Part shown: positions 42,431 through 57,100 of the stretch, in pieces
Numbering within the stretch: position 1 is the stretch's first letter
Layout of the letters: each line of letters starts with the position of its first letter
Assembly: GCA_964019165.1 (NCBI GenBank)
Contig: OZ025267.1
Location: 3,621,650 to 3,685,649 of the forward strand
Reading direction: 5' to 3'
DNA from: Mastigias papua
Taxonomy: Eukaryota > Cnidaria > Scyphozoa > Rhizostomeae > Mastigiidae
Length of the DNA: 64,000 nt
The notes under the pieces: model-generated
Told to the model about the DNA's origin: nothing
Database searches by the model: none
What the model saw: the letters and a program-made list of their open reading frames with translations, nothing else
Program-made: the position numbers and the translations under genes

Positions 42431-45400
42431 TACTATTGTCTTCGTGATATCTTATACTTAAAAGCGTACTATGGTAAGTAGAATCCAATCGTGACACAAC
42501 TACTGCCATATGAATGCTCAATAAATTCTATTTTCAAATGACTACGTTTAAACTGTTATTGTACAAATGAAACGATGAAGTAAGTTCGTAAGAAAACTGT
42601 AGATATGTTTGGTGTTAAATGTTTACTGTGGTGTGTTTGCTTTTTGTAAAAAATCCTGTTAACTTTACACGCGTTGTTTCGCTGTAGACATCCTTGGTTT
42701 AAGTGTACTTGCGCGCATCGCAAAAAGCTTTTCGTTTACTACCTGCGTTGCATACTGTCATGCATGGTGCATGCATGAACTTATCTTCTAACTTATCACA
42801 AAAACCCTATTTCTAATCAATTACTATTGCATTTGTACTATGTTTGGTTCTTCCATGAAAGAGCGCATATGTTGAAGAAATTTGGCAAAACAATATTCTT
42901 TATACGGCACAATTTGAGAAATTTGGCAAAACAATATTCTGTATAATGCAAAATTTGAGAATACAGTTCTCAACACCATACATGGTTCGAAAATGAAGTA
43001 AATCTTAAGATTAGCGTGGTCTTTCTATACCATCGATCATCCCTTTCTTCTCGAATCAACCAAAGATTATAACAAAGCAGATACTCGTCCATGAAAGATC
43101 GTATTCGCTATTCTTGATAAGATTATCTACGATGCATCCTACCGTAAATTGGATTTTGAATTTCTCTGATGACTGTCCTAAACAACAGTGGCCGAATCGT
43201 CACACAATGCTAATTGTGCGCCACGGGCCTCATCTTGACGTAATGCCAATTGAAATGATGTCATGTTGTGTTTACAAAAAACGAACGAACAAGCCCCTCA
43301 TTGTATATATGCCTTCCCGTTACAGTGAACGTCGCCGCCAAAGACCAGTACCATAGGGGACGGCGCCAAAAAGCTGACACGCATTGCACTGCAACATCAG
43401 GAAACTACATAGAAGAACCGCTTTGAACTGCTACTAAATCGCGAAGTTTATTTATTATATTGAAACAATTTCCCCATGAAAGTTTTACGTGAACTGGCCT
43501 TTCATACTTGTAAGAATGTAAAGGTAGAGAAAACGTAGAGAGCAGGAACACAGTTTACAATATCGATGACTTCATTGTGAAAATAAACCCAAGAGGTCGT
43601 TTCCAGTTCTGTTTTTAATTACGTTTTCATATAATATCGCCACTGGCACTATTTTTCGAAAAAATCTTTTTCTAAAAACAATAAAATTCTACTATACTGC
43701 ACACAAGGCTAATTTCATATTAAATCCAGTCAACAACTTATGGAGAACAAACATAAGGAGAATTACAGGAGAACAGGAAATCTTCCAGGTGCATATAAAA
43801 ATAAAATGCTATTGGCTATGCCAGGCTAAGACAAAAGTACCGTTATGGGGAAAGGTGGTTGTGATAAACGAACAGGAATTGAGGTTCGGGATGGAGAAGT
43901 CTTGAAAAACTACTTTGACACAAAATAAGGCTTTAGACAAACATGAGAGACCAAGAGAGCTTCAGAATCCACAGGTACCCAGAAGCGCCTACACATTTAA
44001 GCAATGTCCAGCTATTTGCTACTAAAATGCATAGGGTCAGACACGCAACTAGGGTTTATCGAGTGCACAACTCTAACGCAAGAAAAATGTTTATAACAGA
44101 TATAGTTTGGAATGACATTTTTCAAATTCAGAAAAGGGAGAAATAGCAAAGGATTCTTCATGATTACGTTGCTTCCAAGATTAATGGTTGTTGTAGGCAT
44201 TAACTACTTAACAAAAATGCAGTTAACAATTCCATAATTTTCCACGATAAAAGCACTTATATCTTTTTTGGCAAAAGAACATGGGTCTAGCCCCCCAGGA
44301 TCCCCATAGTTGCGAGCCTGAGAACTAAGGATTATTTAGCAATCTAGTCTCCAAGGGGCTAACGTCGAATTCAAGTAGACAAACATAAATACGTCAGTTC
44401 CTACTAAGAGCACAAACTAGATTTCAAAGCCTTAGCACATTCGGTTACAGGAAGGTATAACATGGGCTTACATTCAAAAAGGCAAGAGGAATGCAGTTAT
44501 ACATTAAAACTCTGACACAAATCACAAAAATTCTATCCGACGAGTACTAGTATTCTAAAGGGCGAAGCAACGCTCGGTAGCTGAACAATCTATACTTCTC
44601 TAAAAATTACAGGCGGACAGATCTAGCTTGTTGTCGAAAAACTATAAAAATTATCGTCAACATTAAGCCTCGATAGAAAAATCTACATACTATTTACCCG
44701 ATGAAAATTATGACTTAAGAAAGATAAATAGCTTTATCTAAGCCAAGATTGCATGGGGAACTAATGAGTAAATAGGGGGGGGGGGGTATGCGGTACATAA
44801 CAGGATAAAACGGAAAACTCTCGTGAAAGTTTACCTTCATTTCCTCCTGGTCTATTATTTATCCAGTTCTCTTTAGGACAAAAATTCACGTTCGTAACGA
44901 AAAGCCCTAAAACAGACTCTATTTGTTGTTTAATAACTGACCATGTTTTTTCACTCAGTGCGTAGTCTAATAGAAAACATTATTACTTCCCACGCTAAAT
45001 AAGGCTAAGGTAGCGGTAAACATCCACGAGCGATCAATGTTTCCCCAAGCGCCCCATACCGGTAATGTCGCAAAATCCAAAACATTATACGAAATAAAAT
45101 GAATTCGTGCGTTTAAACAAAACTACAGTATGCCATGTATTTACGACACTAAAGCACAAAGCAACAGGTGTCCTCGCTGGTTTCAAAACCAATCAACTAT
45201 CCCAAGAAACAAGCACAGAAAGACATCCATGCACTTCCCACATTCCAAAATATGTAATATACCGCAAGACTAGTGTCCCCTAACACCACTTCCGAACGAG
45301 GCAGATTTGTGACTGGATTTGAAATAGTTACCGTGTATTGTTTTGTAAACGAAAATACCCTTGTTTGCTAACTTGGTAAATCCAACGTACATATTGTGGC

Positions 45401-45512
45401 ATAAAATTATCGATCCTCAAAATACTATAGATAAATTACAGTTACCGTCGTTAAACGAGCAACAAAAGTCCCTTTGCAGTTCCACTCATCACATGGTTGG
45501 ATTCAATCATGA
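42431..45512. other. Intergenic region between KLHL and AFF genes
   Basis: No supported gene. Contains a 41-bp tandem duplication at 42877-42958 and a palindromic CATGCATGGTGCATGCATG near 42757-42778. Downstream flank of the AFF gene is at its right edge. Confidence 0.45.
42877..42958 (+). repeat. Tandem duplication, 41 bp x 2
   Basis: GAAATTTGGCAAAACAATAT-led unit occurs twice in direct succession with a handful of differences (CTTTATACGGCAC versus CTGTATAATGCAA). Confidence 0.9.
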
Positions 45513-48500
45513 TCAACATGCCTCGGTATCTTTTATAACTTGAAGCCCTGTGCTTATGTAATCCACCAAGTGCAGCATTGAGCTAACAAGGGAGGAACAT
45601 GGAAATATTATTCAGTCAATCTAAAGAACAGTAGGGCAAATCCAGAAAGTACGTGCGCTTCAGGGCCGGTGGGTGGGTGAAGTCAAAAGCATACTCCCAA
45701 GTACAAGGTGGGTGGGTTGGTCAATTCAGAGGGGACTAGTGCGTACATGGTGGATTTGTCCAGGGAAAATGTAGTGATTTTGGATGCACTTACTTTCTGG
45801 ATGCTCCTGCAACGATCGAGTAGATGAATAATCCAAAATACAAACAAAAATTAAAAGAAACAGAGAAACTAGCCTACCTTTGTATAGTAATGGCACCAAC
45901 CCGGCGAGAAACAACATTTATAAACTCTGAAATGAAGGGAAAAAATTACTTCGCAATAATTTCAAAGGAAAAGCCGAAAACTTCAATATTTTGAAACGTG
46001 AAACCTGGGACTGGACTGCGTCACGGGCAAAATGTCATTTGGTTGGATAAAAGCCAAAATGAGAACACGAAACGCAAATTTCAACTTTTCTGAATCGCTG
46101 AGTGACACTTCATGACTTTGACAATCAAGATACAACAGGATGAAACAGGAAAATTATGAGGATATAGAGCACCAAACGAATTTTCGCCTCCCTCAACAAC
46201 TGAGACTCTACAACTTGCTCCAAGTACAACAACCACTTTTGAGAAAGAAACTATAGTAAGTTGGATGTTACTTTTCTCAGGTCCAAAAGAAATCTGTTCA
46301 CAAATGATGACACGGGGTGCCAAACATAACTGTTCTTCACTTCTTCGATCTTAGCCGAAGTAATTCAGGTGGAAAGTTATCTCAGATATTTTGTGCAGTA
46401 CTAAGATTCGTATAGATAATGCATTCCATCGTTCACACTGCAACAGGCAGAAAACTAACGGCAAATATGTTATTGATCGCAAGCATAAGAGATCTTTCAC
46501 CCGCTACAAATTTTCGAGCAATAAAACAAGCGTGCAACTAGGAATTTTAAAGAGCAGAGATCTAATCCACAAAATAAGAACACCAAAAATATTTTGAGAA
46601 GAATTTGTTCAGATTTAGAAAAGGAAAAAGTACAGAAGGAATTTAACAGACTTCGTTACAATCAAGTTTAATTATGAGTATAGTCGGATGAACTTAGTAA
46701 CAAAAAAATCAGTATTTTCAAAACTGCCCAAGAAAAAGAGCACTTCTATGGCTACGAAGAACAGGTTAAGGGTCTGGAATCTCATGACCCAAACCACAGT
46801 TGCGCAACTGAATATAGCGGCAAAGTGAGAACACTACAAACCTTGGCATTGATTTGCTATTACATCCGCATCGTCCCATAACCGATGACCATGAAGAAGA
46901 TATTTTGTATATGTAAAGTACTGTTGCATTCGCTCAAATGTTTCGGTTGGAATTGATACAACAGATCCTAAATTTAACATTTTCTCATAACTACCATTGC
47001 TGACGGAACTACCAAACGATGCAACGCTCCCTGTATGTGATGAAGTGGGCGACATTGGTGAAGGTGTACCAGTGCTTCTGGAAAAGAAACAAAAACAGTT
47101 GCATACTGCAAGAAAGCAAGAAGGAAGTTAGTACGTAAACCAGGAGCTATGTATGTATGCAAATATATATGTAAACCAGTGGGAATGATTAAGAATGACT
47201 AAGAAAGTGTGTAAACCGAAAATGTAAGTTTGTGGAAACCTCTGCAAAAAGTAAGTTTGTAAGTAAATCAGTGACTGGAGTCAATTGATGCACTAAAAAT
47301 CAATTTGACTTCAACTCCACCCAGATTAATTCTACAATAGTTCTACTTAGTTTATCAATAAGATTATGTAAAAAACAAACTTTAAAGAATTCACTAGTAT
47401 ATAGTATATACTATTTATTATATAAGCTATTGCAGGATACCCAAACAACCCTGCAAACAATTACACTTTTTATTTTATAAAAACCAAGTAATATTTAAGG
47501 CTCAAATGTTCTTAAAGTTATTCTTATCTTCTTAAGAATGACTTATTGCGAATATTTGAGAAATTACATGCAGCGCACAGTTTCTAAAATATTCGGCCGC
47601 AGGCTACTATTGAAAATAAGGCAACGAATGCCTACGCTTACTAACAACTTCATCAGAATATATCTGTCGAAATAATGTAGGTAGTTGAATGCTTTTGAAA
47701 ATTTTCATCTGAGGCTGATGATATTCTAGCAGTCCTTATCCTCCTATTTTTGGGGCAAATCGTGTTCCAATGTTCTTATAAATCGCGTTCTTACAAAATG
47801 AAGAGTGTACGCTAGGTGAATTGTATGCTATAAATGAGGGCAGGTCTGAGCTGGCCAAAACGTCGCACACATACTTACACAATGTTTAATATGCTACACT
47901 ATAAATCAAGCGAAGAAAGGATCATAAAGACAAAGTGCAGGCCTGCTTAAGATACCAAACATAATCACGATACACACCCTTTAATATTGACTCGATGCGG
48001 TGAACGGTGTACTTTAAAATATTCTGACAGCAACTAAAAAACATAACAGCAAGTACTAAAAAGGCTTATATTGGAAATCGTGTCCAGTAAGAGAAAAATT
48101 CTCGTCTCGACATCAAATGATTAATTTTGGCAGATCAACGCTCACTTGTAGATTTAAATACTGCACGAGTAAGGTTAGTGCAGGTAAACTTCAAACCAGC
48201 CTGTCTGTACAATATTTTCCAGAGAATACAAATCGAATCATTTTTGTGCTGAACACAATTTTTCAACACTTGCCAACATGCTTTAAAGAAATGCGTAGAT
48301 TGAAATAGTAAGCTCCTTCCAATTCAATCGATTCTTCTCTTTTTATTCACTCACCAACTCACTCACTCACTCACTCACTCACTCACTCACTCACTCACTC
48401 ACTCACTCACTCACTCACTCATTCACTTATTCAACTATTCACTCATTCATCCATATATTTACTCATTCATCCATTTATTTACTCATTCACTCACACATTC

Positions 48501-50021
48501 ATTCATTTATTCACTCACACATTCATTCATTCATTCATTCATTCATTCATTCATTCATTCATTCATTCATTCGTTGGTTCATCCATTCATTCATTCACTT
48601 GCTTTCGCTCCAAGAAAACTATTTCTGCTACGAATTTGATTTTATTCTTTGCTGCCAATTTGGCTCTGTGCTTTGGTGTGCACAGTAAACTAACAAAGTC
48701 ACAATTTCCAATGGTTAACAACAGAATTAAACTTATGATGAACAGAAAAACTATGAAGGCACAACCAACCTTTGAATAACGAGCGGCAGAATCCTTTTTT
48801 GCCGCATACAGTTTGAAATACAAAACACTCTGCAATCGCAAACTAAAAAAGTGCAAAGTTAATTACAATAATTGCAGTGGTGAGAAAATGTCTTATCTTA
48901 CATATTATTGGGTGCGTAATACACGTGCACCCCATTATCTGATTTTTCAAAATTTCCCAACCAGGACATTTTTATTCAAACCCCTCCCCCCAGCCTATCA
49001 ATTGTTAAGTTATCTCACACCCAAGGCAATCTTTAGAGGAAGTACTTTGGTGTGTAAGTACAAACTGTCATTAAGAAACTCACGCTGGTCACACATGTTG
49101 TATTGCTAAGTGTTGTTTTATTCTGCGACCTCGCTTCTAAAATTCTAGTCCAGACCCCCTTCTATTACATTTCTGGTCATTTTCCACCACCCCGTTTATT
49201 CTTACCCCGGCGTTTATTAGGTTTTAAGGAGTTTCCAACACCTCCATATATTCCAAGCCCCTTTCCACTAGACACCTAAAGTAGGTACATATACAACACA
49301 ACATTTTCCAGAAATGTCGAGTATAAAAGGAATGAGAATGTTAATGTGAATGTGAATGTGAATGTGAGTGTGTGTGTGTGTGTATGTGTGTGTGTGCTGT
49401 GTGTGTGCTGTGTGTGTGCTGTGTGTGTGCTGTGTGTGTGCTGCGTGTGTGCTGCGTGTGAGTGCGTGTGCATGTATGATATTCCTTCACAGAGTTAGCA
49501 GTCCTAACGCATTCCCAGATTTCACGGTTCTTCTCACGGGCATCCAACCCGCAGCTAGAATATTTTTTTACAAAAGAGCTTTGCCTTAGCTGAGAAAGAT
49601 GATCAACACAAGTCTGTATAAGTATCAAGATTCTGACGGATCTTCTTTAAATTCCAGTAGATTAGACACAAAGCCAGACAAAACAACTTACCATAGATAT
49701 ACAAATCGGGAATCATAATTTGAAATATTATTGTTCTCTTTCTTCCCATATTGATTAACAACAAAACTGTAATGTAGAAATATAGAATAAATGCACACAA
49801 GGTTCTTTCAAGAAATGATCCACTAGTAACAATTCTGCAATGAAGCTGTGACCGTTCGTAAGGCAATTTGTGCTAATTCCAAGAATCAGGTATAAAGTAA
49901 ATCAGCCAACTAGCCAGTCAGCCAACTAGCCAATCAGCCAACTAGCCAGTCAGCCAACTAGCCAATCAGCCAACTAGCCAGTCAGCCAACTAGCCAGCCA
50001 GCCAGCCAGCCAGCCAACTAA

Positions 50022-50052
<31 letters not shown>

Positions 50053-50063
50053 ACCAACCAACT

Positions 50064-50124
<61 letters not shown>

Positions 50125-51116
50125 ACCAACCAACTAGGCAGTCAGCTCACTAGCCAGTGAGTCAGCAGGCCAGTCAGCCAACTAGGCGGTCAGCAAGCTA
50201 GCCAGTCAGCCAACTAGTCAGTGAGTCAGCAGGCCAGTCAGTCAACTAGCCAAAATTGACAAAGAAGCACAAATTAATTTACCCCCCGCAAGTAATGAAA
50301 TGCATATGAATAATGAAAATACTCTAAATCATCTAATTTATGCATAAGAAAGTAAGCTACACTTACTCGACAAGATCTATACACTGAGAAGTGATGCACA
50401 TATACTCTTCAAAACCATTTTTAGTTCCCTACAAGAAAATTCATACTCTTCATACGAGAAAAATCTCAAGGAGATCTTAGTGAAGATAACAGGATTTATG
50501 AAAGATTAAAGTGAAAGTGCGAGAACAGTTTGTTCACACTTCAACTTTAATGAAGCCTTACTTCTGGCAGAAAACTTGAGAGCGTCTGTGGATTGTAAAT
50601 ACTTTAGATGGATATGCAATAAAAGGCTAGTATAAATAACTGTTGAAGAAGCAAACAGATAAATCAAAAAGCATATAGTTCCTTTCTCATTCTCTCCTAG
50701 TATCTATATTTGTATATTCTGCTTTGAAATTTGAAAAATCAACTGCTAATACGACAACTAATCCTTCCATTAAGTTCACTGTTGATCCTTAAAACCTCAA
50801 AGTTGAAAAATATAACCATGTCTAAGGATAGATATTTACCGTTTTCCCAGTTATCTCGAGGCCCACAAGGTACTGAATATATTTAAGGACAGCATCAATG
50901 TATTTAGGAGCCCTTTCACTAGCATCCTGAAATTAATATAAATAAGATCTATTTTTGAATCAATAAAAATGTACAGAAACACACATACATACAAACAGAC
51001 AGACAGACAAACAAACCGACAGACAGACAGGCAGACAGAGAGACAGACAGGCTGATAGGTAGGTAGGTAGGTAGGTAGGTAGGTAGGTAGGCAGGCAGGC
51101 AGGCAGGCAGGTAGGT

Positions 51117-51150
<34 letters not shown>

Positions 51151-54100
51151 ACAGGCAGACAGACAGGCAGGCAGACAGACAGGCAGGCAGACAGACAGAC
51201 AGACAGACAGGCAGGCAGGCAGACAGACAGGCAGACATGTATACATATAAAAAGTAAAACTGCAAAATTCTACATAATACATACTTCGAATCTTAACAAG
51301 GCAATTCTCTAAAACTGCGCTGACAAGATGAACCATAAGTTACATAACACTTAAAAATTATGTGGTATTCCACATTGTCCAATTCTAATGTCATCCTCTA
51401 ACATATTAACACAGGCGATAGTCCAGAGAGATTTAGATGGCCTTGTTGAAGAATAAAAGCACTGACACATCTTATTTAACTTAAGCCTTTCACAAATCCA
51501 TCCTTTATCACTAACAGAAATTTCCAAAGTATGGAATGCAATTAGCCGCGAACTGAGTCTGCCGTTAATGCAACCGCGCTCTTGTTTCCTTCAAATGTGG
51601 TTTTAAAGGACAACCTTGGGCACTGTTTTATGCAGACTGCAGAATATACGGTACAAAGTGAGATATCTACTCCCACGCTAAAACATGCCTAAAATTAGAA
51701 ACACTGAAAGTGATCCAAGTACGGTACTTTGTTGAGAATTTTATCAAAAACGTCTGGTCACGTTCGACCTGACCTGGCGAATGCAAGAATAGCCTTGAGA
51801 TGAATCCAGGAAAATCAAAGGCCAAATTGTGATGTATTCAAGGGTCAAGTCCTCAAACTAAAGAAGAGATTTTCAACCACAATACCTGAGCAAATCCTGT
51901 AATACAAATATTATGCTGTAGATCATATGCAACAAAGTTGTAAAAAATCAATGAAAAATTTATATGGAAAAAATAAACCTACCAAACAGTCAGCTCTGTG
52001 CTTACTTCTTTTACCCAAATTAAGATATTCAACATACGATGTCTTATATCTGAAATTATAGAAAAAATTTATGAAGCAGTTCCTTTTTCAGATAAAGAAA
52101 AGTCTTAATAAAGATTCTGTCTATGAAATCAATTTCCTTGGTCAATTTTCAACAGTTCGATGAAATAAAAAGTAATCTCACGAAAAATTGTTAATGAAAA
52201 TTCAATGAAAAGGTGATTGTCAAAAATATTTTGAACTGTCATAGTACGATGAGAGGAAACTAAGATAAAAGCACTGTTGCACTTTGCACAAGGGCCCTGC
52301 ACTACATCTACCACGGGTACTAATGGGAAATTTATTCAAAACACACAAGAAATACAAGCTGCGCCACTCGGGGTCAATTGGAAAAGGTATATAATACATA
52401 AATGTATATAAAAAGTGACTAAATTCTAACAATTCGGAATTGCTCTAGGGCTACTTCAAGGGCAAAATAAATAATAGCTGTATTGATTACGTTGGATGAT
52501 AAAATGCATAAAAAAGGCCAGGCTACAGGAAATTTTGGTCGAACTGGCTCTCTATATTCCTCAACAACAGTAAAGAAAAGACCAGATAGATCTACTTACG
52601 CTCCTAGACGAATGGGGTCTCGACCAGAATCCTTCTGTAATGAGCCACACATTCCACAAACATTCGCGTTACCATTCTTTGAATTCCTTTCCCATTCCCT
52701 CCTTTTGACCCCTCTTCCTTCGTTAATTGGTCTATTTTTTCTTTTATTAGTCTCCTTGGATGGCTTGCACGATGAAGAACAAGTCGAGCTTGTATCAGTA
52801 TCTGCACAGTCCTGATTGCTGTCAGAGCTAAAGACAGAATTAAACATACTTCAAACTTATGAATATCATACAAACCTCTTTGTGTAAAAATGCAAGCTTA
52901 TATAGTATCTTATTCGGCATGCAAAGGTAGAACACATGAAATCAATAGCTTGAATTTTCAGCATTGAGGTTTCAAACTGTTAGTTATGAGTATTACCAAA
53001 TGAATGGGGATTTTGAGGAAAATCCTTCTCTGCAATGGCAGAAACGTCTAACGGACAGGTTGCTAAGTGCTCTCAACTAGAGTAAAAAACCACTCCATTG
53101 GACATCATTAAAATCTTGACGTGAATGCTGCTTAATACTAAAACAAAAGTTATTATCTAAGCGTTTTGAATCAGTTTACATAAGGACTGAAAACCCGGTC
53201 TGATGTAAATAAACTCCCTTGGTATCTTTAATTAAACAATGGTGAATAGGCGCCTATTGGCCAACCATATGGCCAACTGGACGCTGCATCCATCATATCA
53301 CGTGGAACTATCAGCATCTGGCTATATATTTCAGATCACCTTCCGGTCGCTATCCGACGTTTCATAGTCTGACGAGCGTCGGACGACAAAAGCTTTCCAG
53401 TATGCTAAAAGAATGTTCCCGCTTTTTCGAGCTATAGTGAAGTTCTGAAGTACCAACAGACTATTAAAGCAAAAGTAATCTAAAAAAGATCGGATGATTC
53501 TTACCAGGCCTTGCTGCTCTTCTGATTCGATTCATCCTAAATATTGAAGAAAAGAAATACTACTTATAGTAAAATTTCATCAGAAAGGTGCTATCTCTAT
53601 ATACCTGTCTTAAAATTGCAGTAATACCAGTTTCTGCAAAAATTCTACATAAATTCAAATCAAATGCCCATTTGAGAATAACATTGATAAAACTTTTGAC
53701 TAGAAATTAACCTAAAGGAATGTCTATGTCTAATTGATTCTCTGTTCCAATTCTTCATACAACCATCTTGCTCGTAACCTTCAATACGAGGTTACAACGT
53801 TGGAATGAGTCTTGTATGCTACATAGTACGATAGGTGTATGAATAGGTTCGATGCTATGGCAAATTTTTGTCAAAAGAAGAAGGCAATAACCATATTTAT
53901 AGATGTATGTATACCCGATATTTGTCTACCCGCTTAAACATTCCCACAAATTTTGAGGCAGATACCAAGGTTCCCAGGAAAGAAATCAAATGTTTTCCAC
54001 CTCCAGCTATAGCTTTTGAAATCTCATTATCCTTACATGTCTTGAAGCAAGAAACAAATACATTGCATTCAGCCAACTTCTAGGCAAAAGCCGAAACCAA

Positions 54101-57100
54101 CGATCCTAAATACCGGCTCCAGTACATCCTAATTATTCTTCTATGTCTTGAAATAAGACTATGTACCGTCCAGTTCACCCATAAAGACGACTCTAGCAGT
54201 CCTATGGATTATAAAACTCCTCTCTCTTCCAACAACCAATAACACACAACCAAACTTCTCTATGTCCTTTTCCCTTTTCTCATCGGGTACTATTGTAGAG
54301 ATTTCTCAACTGTTTGTACCATAAATTCCAAAGTATATCATTTTCGCTTCGTTTTACATATGCTTTACATAATGAAAAATACTCCATTACTAATGAGATG
54401 TGAAGTGATTAGCGTAAAGGATTCAAAACCAACTTTTCTTACCTCAGGCTGTTTCGTTATACGCGGAATTTTTATATTTGGTGGGGGCTTCCAAACCTAA
54501 CGAAAAAAATATCAAATTACGCAAAACTCAAACCAAACACCCCAAAGATGCCAGACGAGGTGGAGAGAGGGCAAGAAGTACCCTACTCCGTCCCTTAAAT
54601 TCCTATCGACAATCACTTCAATAATGAGACTACTTTGTACCCACAGACATTCAAAGAAGCAAAATATTTTTTGCTTTTGTTGTACCATGCAATTCATGTT
54701 TCTGTGCGTATTAAAAGCATATTTACAATAGCCTTTCTACTATCTATCACCGATTATTAAGGCGCTGATCCTAATACAAGATAATCCCCTTAAATGAAAC
54801 AGCACTGTTTTTTTATTTCTATAATTTCACAATATATGATTGTTTGTTTTATGTTCCAACGTGCCCTTCAAAGAAAGTCTACCTCCAGCACATGCTCTAC
54901 GTCGCTTCTGGCATCCCCAAACCGAAGTAAGCAAGTGAAAAGCTACCAAACCAAACCTAACAGGGCGTCATCCATTTTATCATCAGTTGTCATACGTAGC
55001 TATACAAACCATACGCTTGGGGGAGGGATTTTTTCGATGCTTATAACACTCTACATAATCAAACTACAATGGACGATACCGCAGGGAGTTTGACCGCCAT
55101 ATCAACCCTGAAGCCTACACATATAGGATAAACAATATACAACATAACATACAAGGCATCATTCACCCGCTACGCAATACAACACTCCCAGCAATGAGGG
55201 AGGGTACCTCGAGCCGTTACCGCCTCATTTAGTCATATTGGGAGGGGTTTAATGCCTTCTGTACCCCCTCTGAATTATAACAAAAGTTATGGTCCAAACT
55301 GTAGTTAAATTCGTATCATGGACTTTAGAATTCTCGGCCTAATCTTGTTTCTATGTCAGCTTCACACAGAGATCGTGCTATGTTTTGCCTGCATACGGGA
55401 CCAGGGCTGGAAAACAACAGCTGACAGTTGTTATAGTCAGTTGGTATCGTACCTTAATCCTGTGGGCGTGGAGCAAATGTCGTTTTTCACTTTTTGCTCT
55501 GCACTCTCTAAGGCGGGGGGATGGGGGGGGGGTCTAAAGAGAGCCCATTTTCTGTAGACTTGCGAAAATGATGACACAAATGGATGGCCACCAAGAAAAC
55601 AATATGAGGATACTCACCGGCCCAGCAACAGAGTTAACGTCAGCAGTTGCATCGCATTTTCCATCCATCTCTTTCTTGGAATCCTTCAAGTGCTGTACCT
55701 TTTCATCCTCTTCTTCGTTAATTCCAGGAAATCTCTTGAGCTCTGATAACTTTATGCTTACAACGAGTTTACTGTTTCCAATGGTATGGCTACTAACAAC
55801 TGAATTTGGGCTTTTGAATCCAGTATTACTGTCATCACTGTGTTCTAAAACCGGACGAGAAACGGAACAATCATTGGCTCTACCTTTCGGAATTTTGTGC
55901 TTTTTGGAAGTTCTAAGGCGCGTAAACTCATCTTCAGTATCACCGTGCGAAAGAGAGGACGAACTCCTCTTTCGAGAGGTCCCTTTTTTAGTTTCATTTG
56001 TCTTTCTGCAAGTCTCCTTATTCTTTTCAAACGCGATTGTTTTGTCAGGATTTTCCGAGCTAATAGTACCACGCGGAGTTTGTTCCTTCTTAGCAATATA
56101 AGAGACCGGAGTGCCTTGGATGCTCTTGCCAGATACTCTCGTCTCCGGTTTCGATCCCGATTTTAGAGGCGATGGCGTACTAATAATATCAGTAACTTCT
56201 TCATCTTCGTTTGCTTGGCTTGAGAGCTCCCTCATTAAAGATTTAATCTGTTCTATATCTTTACCAACTGACTGCCTTGGTCTTTCATTTGTAACAGCAC
56301 TACTATTCACTTTGGTTTTGCTTTTTGACTTATCACTATCTTTAGACTTCGCTTTCTTATTATTAGCATATAAGTTAATATCCTTTCCCTTCACTTTCTG
56401 GCGCTTTTGCACGTCTGCATTATTCACAGTGCTCTTCAATCGTGGGATTTTCTTTCCTGGGTGGTGAATCTTAGATAGTGGAATCTGTACTTTAAGTGGG
56501 GCAGAGTTAGACCCTTTGACGGGGCTTATCAACTCTTCTACATCAATATATGGCACATCGAACGTCTTCCTTTTTGGAGAAAAAATAGTATCGAACCATT
56601 TCTGCTCTTTGTCCTTTTTGGCTTGCATCTTGCCATGCATTGGCGTCGATGAGTTCATACTATGACCACCAGAAGTTAATAACTCTTCATTGTCCTCATC
56701 CTCAGGAAACGACATCGGTATCTTACCAGTCTTTTTGCTTCCTTTTACTCTCTTTGAGGTCTCTTTGAGAGCTGATTGATCGGTATCAAATCCCGGAGAG
56801 ATGATCGGATCTAAATTGACAGTGGATGGTGCTGACAGGTCTCCATCTTCTACCATGGGTAGGTTCATCGGGCCAAAATGGTCTGGACTCCGTCCAATCA
56901 TAGCAACTAGACTATCTGAATCAAAATTTGGTGGAATTAGGTCTTCTGGTTTGTCAAATAGTAGATCACCATTGATATATGAAAATGGCCCGTAATCACC
57001 ATTTCTTAGTTCTTGGTCAACATCTTCCATATTACCATCAGTCCTGGGGCAGTTTGCTAAACTATCAACATTTTCTGGTGACATTGTACAATTCAAACTC

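Noticed and set aside
45790..45812. 13-nt microexon in the AFF gene (GAGCATCCAGAAA with GTAAGT)
   Set aside because: Although flanked by splice-like signals, the exon at 45926-45878 joins directly and in frame to 45582-45513 with a better match to the AFF C terminus.
49341..49628. His-Thr repeat protein
   Set aside because: Produced by the CA-rich repeat; only the upstream part (49584-49509) is coding, as an AFF exon.
50851..51336. Cys/Leu/Pro repeat membrane protein on the minus strand
   Set aside because: The frame is created by AGGC/AGAC tetranucleotide repeats; the real coding part is the AFF exon at 50926-50840 in its own frame.
55568..57000. Plus-strand open frames such as 55568-56101 and 56111-56467
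   Set aside because: They are antisense shadows of the large AFF exon; they show no domain and the minus-strand frame is supported by family motifs and splice phases.
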